IMG/VR virus record: IMGVR_UViG_3300028897_000279
Location: 1 to 36,329 of that record
DNA: 36,329 nt
Strand: one strand, 5' to 3'
Source of the DNA: a virus
Of this stretch, positions 35,972 through 36,329 are shown in pieces. The notes under the pieces were generated by a model, which was not told the DNA's origin, ran no database searches, and saw only the letters and a program-made list of their open reading frames with translations. Made by a program: the position numbers and the translations under genes. Each line of letters begins with the position of its first letter. Positions within the stretch are counted from its first letter, which is position 1.

Positions 35972-36217
35972 ATGAATAAAGATGAACAATTATTACCAGA
36001 CTTAGGATTTAAGAAACAAGATGATCCGATAGCACCATACGTTATGGAGCTAGGGGAAAATATTAAATTATCACTCGGAACGTATCCGTTTAATTCTACA
36101 ACCTTAAACATGATTTTACCTGATGGTACTATTATAGTTACTAATGCTAAAGAAATTGATGATATTATTGAATTGGGAAAAATGTTTAAGGATTGTCATG
36201 TTGATTTACCTTACTAA
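35972..36217 (+). CDS. Hypothetical protein, 81 residues
   Basis: MNKDEQLLPDLGFKKQDDPIAPYVMELGENIKLSLGTYPFNSTTLNMILPDG then acidic end with IIELGKMFKDCHVDLPY. Resembles short Bacteroidota phage proteins with an L-G-F-K-K-x-x-D start. Function unknown. The 36218-36329 end holds no gene that can be supported. Confidence 0.55.
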   Translation: MNKDEQLLPDLGFKKQDDPIAPYVMELGENIKLSLGTYPFNSTTLNMILPDGTIIVTNAKEIDDIIELGKMFKDCHVDLPY

Positions 36218-36329
36218 TACGTGGGGTTTATTTATTATAAAATTTATTACCTATAATTTCTTAGTTATGTTTTGCGATTTTAGGTTGGTAGAATTTAACA
36301 GATAACTACGGTGAGGGAAGGTATATTTC

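Overview
The window looks like the middle and right part of a contractile-tailed (myovirus-like) phage or prophage of a Bacteroidota host. The DNA is very AT-rich. Promoters repeatedly match the Bacteroidota consensus TTTG-N20-TAnnTTTG. Several genes belong to families common in phages of that phylum: the DUF6046-like gene, YopX, ERF with NinG, and the short CGN...CxxC proteins. The left edge cuts a baseplate gene. No integrase, transposase or lysis endolysin was recognised, so lifestyle is uncertain; the BRO-type protein and small HTH regulators fit a temperate phage.

Layout. 1-14.1 kb (minus strand, reading right to left): virion genes, in order gp36-like adaptor, Mu gp29-like portal, baseplate J-like protein, a second baseplate protein with a repeated motif, a fibre-like protein, Mu F-like head morphogenesis protein, Mu G-like morphogenesis protein, tail-terminator candidate, ClpP-type prohead protease with scaffold-like tail, decoration-like protein, major capsid, sheath, tube, tail-assembly chaperones with a likely -1 frameshift, tape measure and baseplate hub (partial). 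14.2-15.3 kb: two plus-strand HTH genes facing a small minus-strand module with a structured RNA. 15.3-19 kb (minus): DUF6046-like protein, terminase large subunit interrupted in its Walker A motif by an intein, and terminase small subunit. 19-27.3 kb (minus): many small accessory genes, a lipoprotein, a small membrane protein, YopX, TPR-like pair, DnaC-like helicase loader, replication initiator-like protein, BRO antirepressor. 27.3-28.0 kb: G-poor, repeat-containing non-coding tract, a candidate origin. 28.8 kb: divergent early promoters. 28.9-31.4 kb (plus): recombination operon (ERF-like annealing protein, NinG). 31.4-36.3 kb (plus): a methyltransferase and a series of tiny genes separated by higher-GC palindromic DNA, plus rearranged tRNA sequences.

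The most unusual part is the right arm. Gene bodies there are bounded by individual inverted repeats (9-17 bp), and hairpins sit at the junctions. In one chain, neighbouring units share the trinucleotide AAC/GTT, as in integron attC sites. For three genes (cytosine methyltransferase, the gene at 35009, the gene at 35745) the left repeat arm begins exactly after codon 20, the right arm begins at the stop codon, and the body between them has no usable start codon of its own. This suggests start-less gene bodies expressed from a fixed 20-codon leader at a recombination junction, without a visible integrase.

Other points of interest are a probable class 3 intein beginning with Leu, a juxtaposed tRNA-Ser 3' part and tRNA-Leu 5' half whose acceptor strands complement each other, two compact structured RNA elements, and several promoters placed so that the transcript would start at the A of the ATG.
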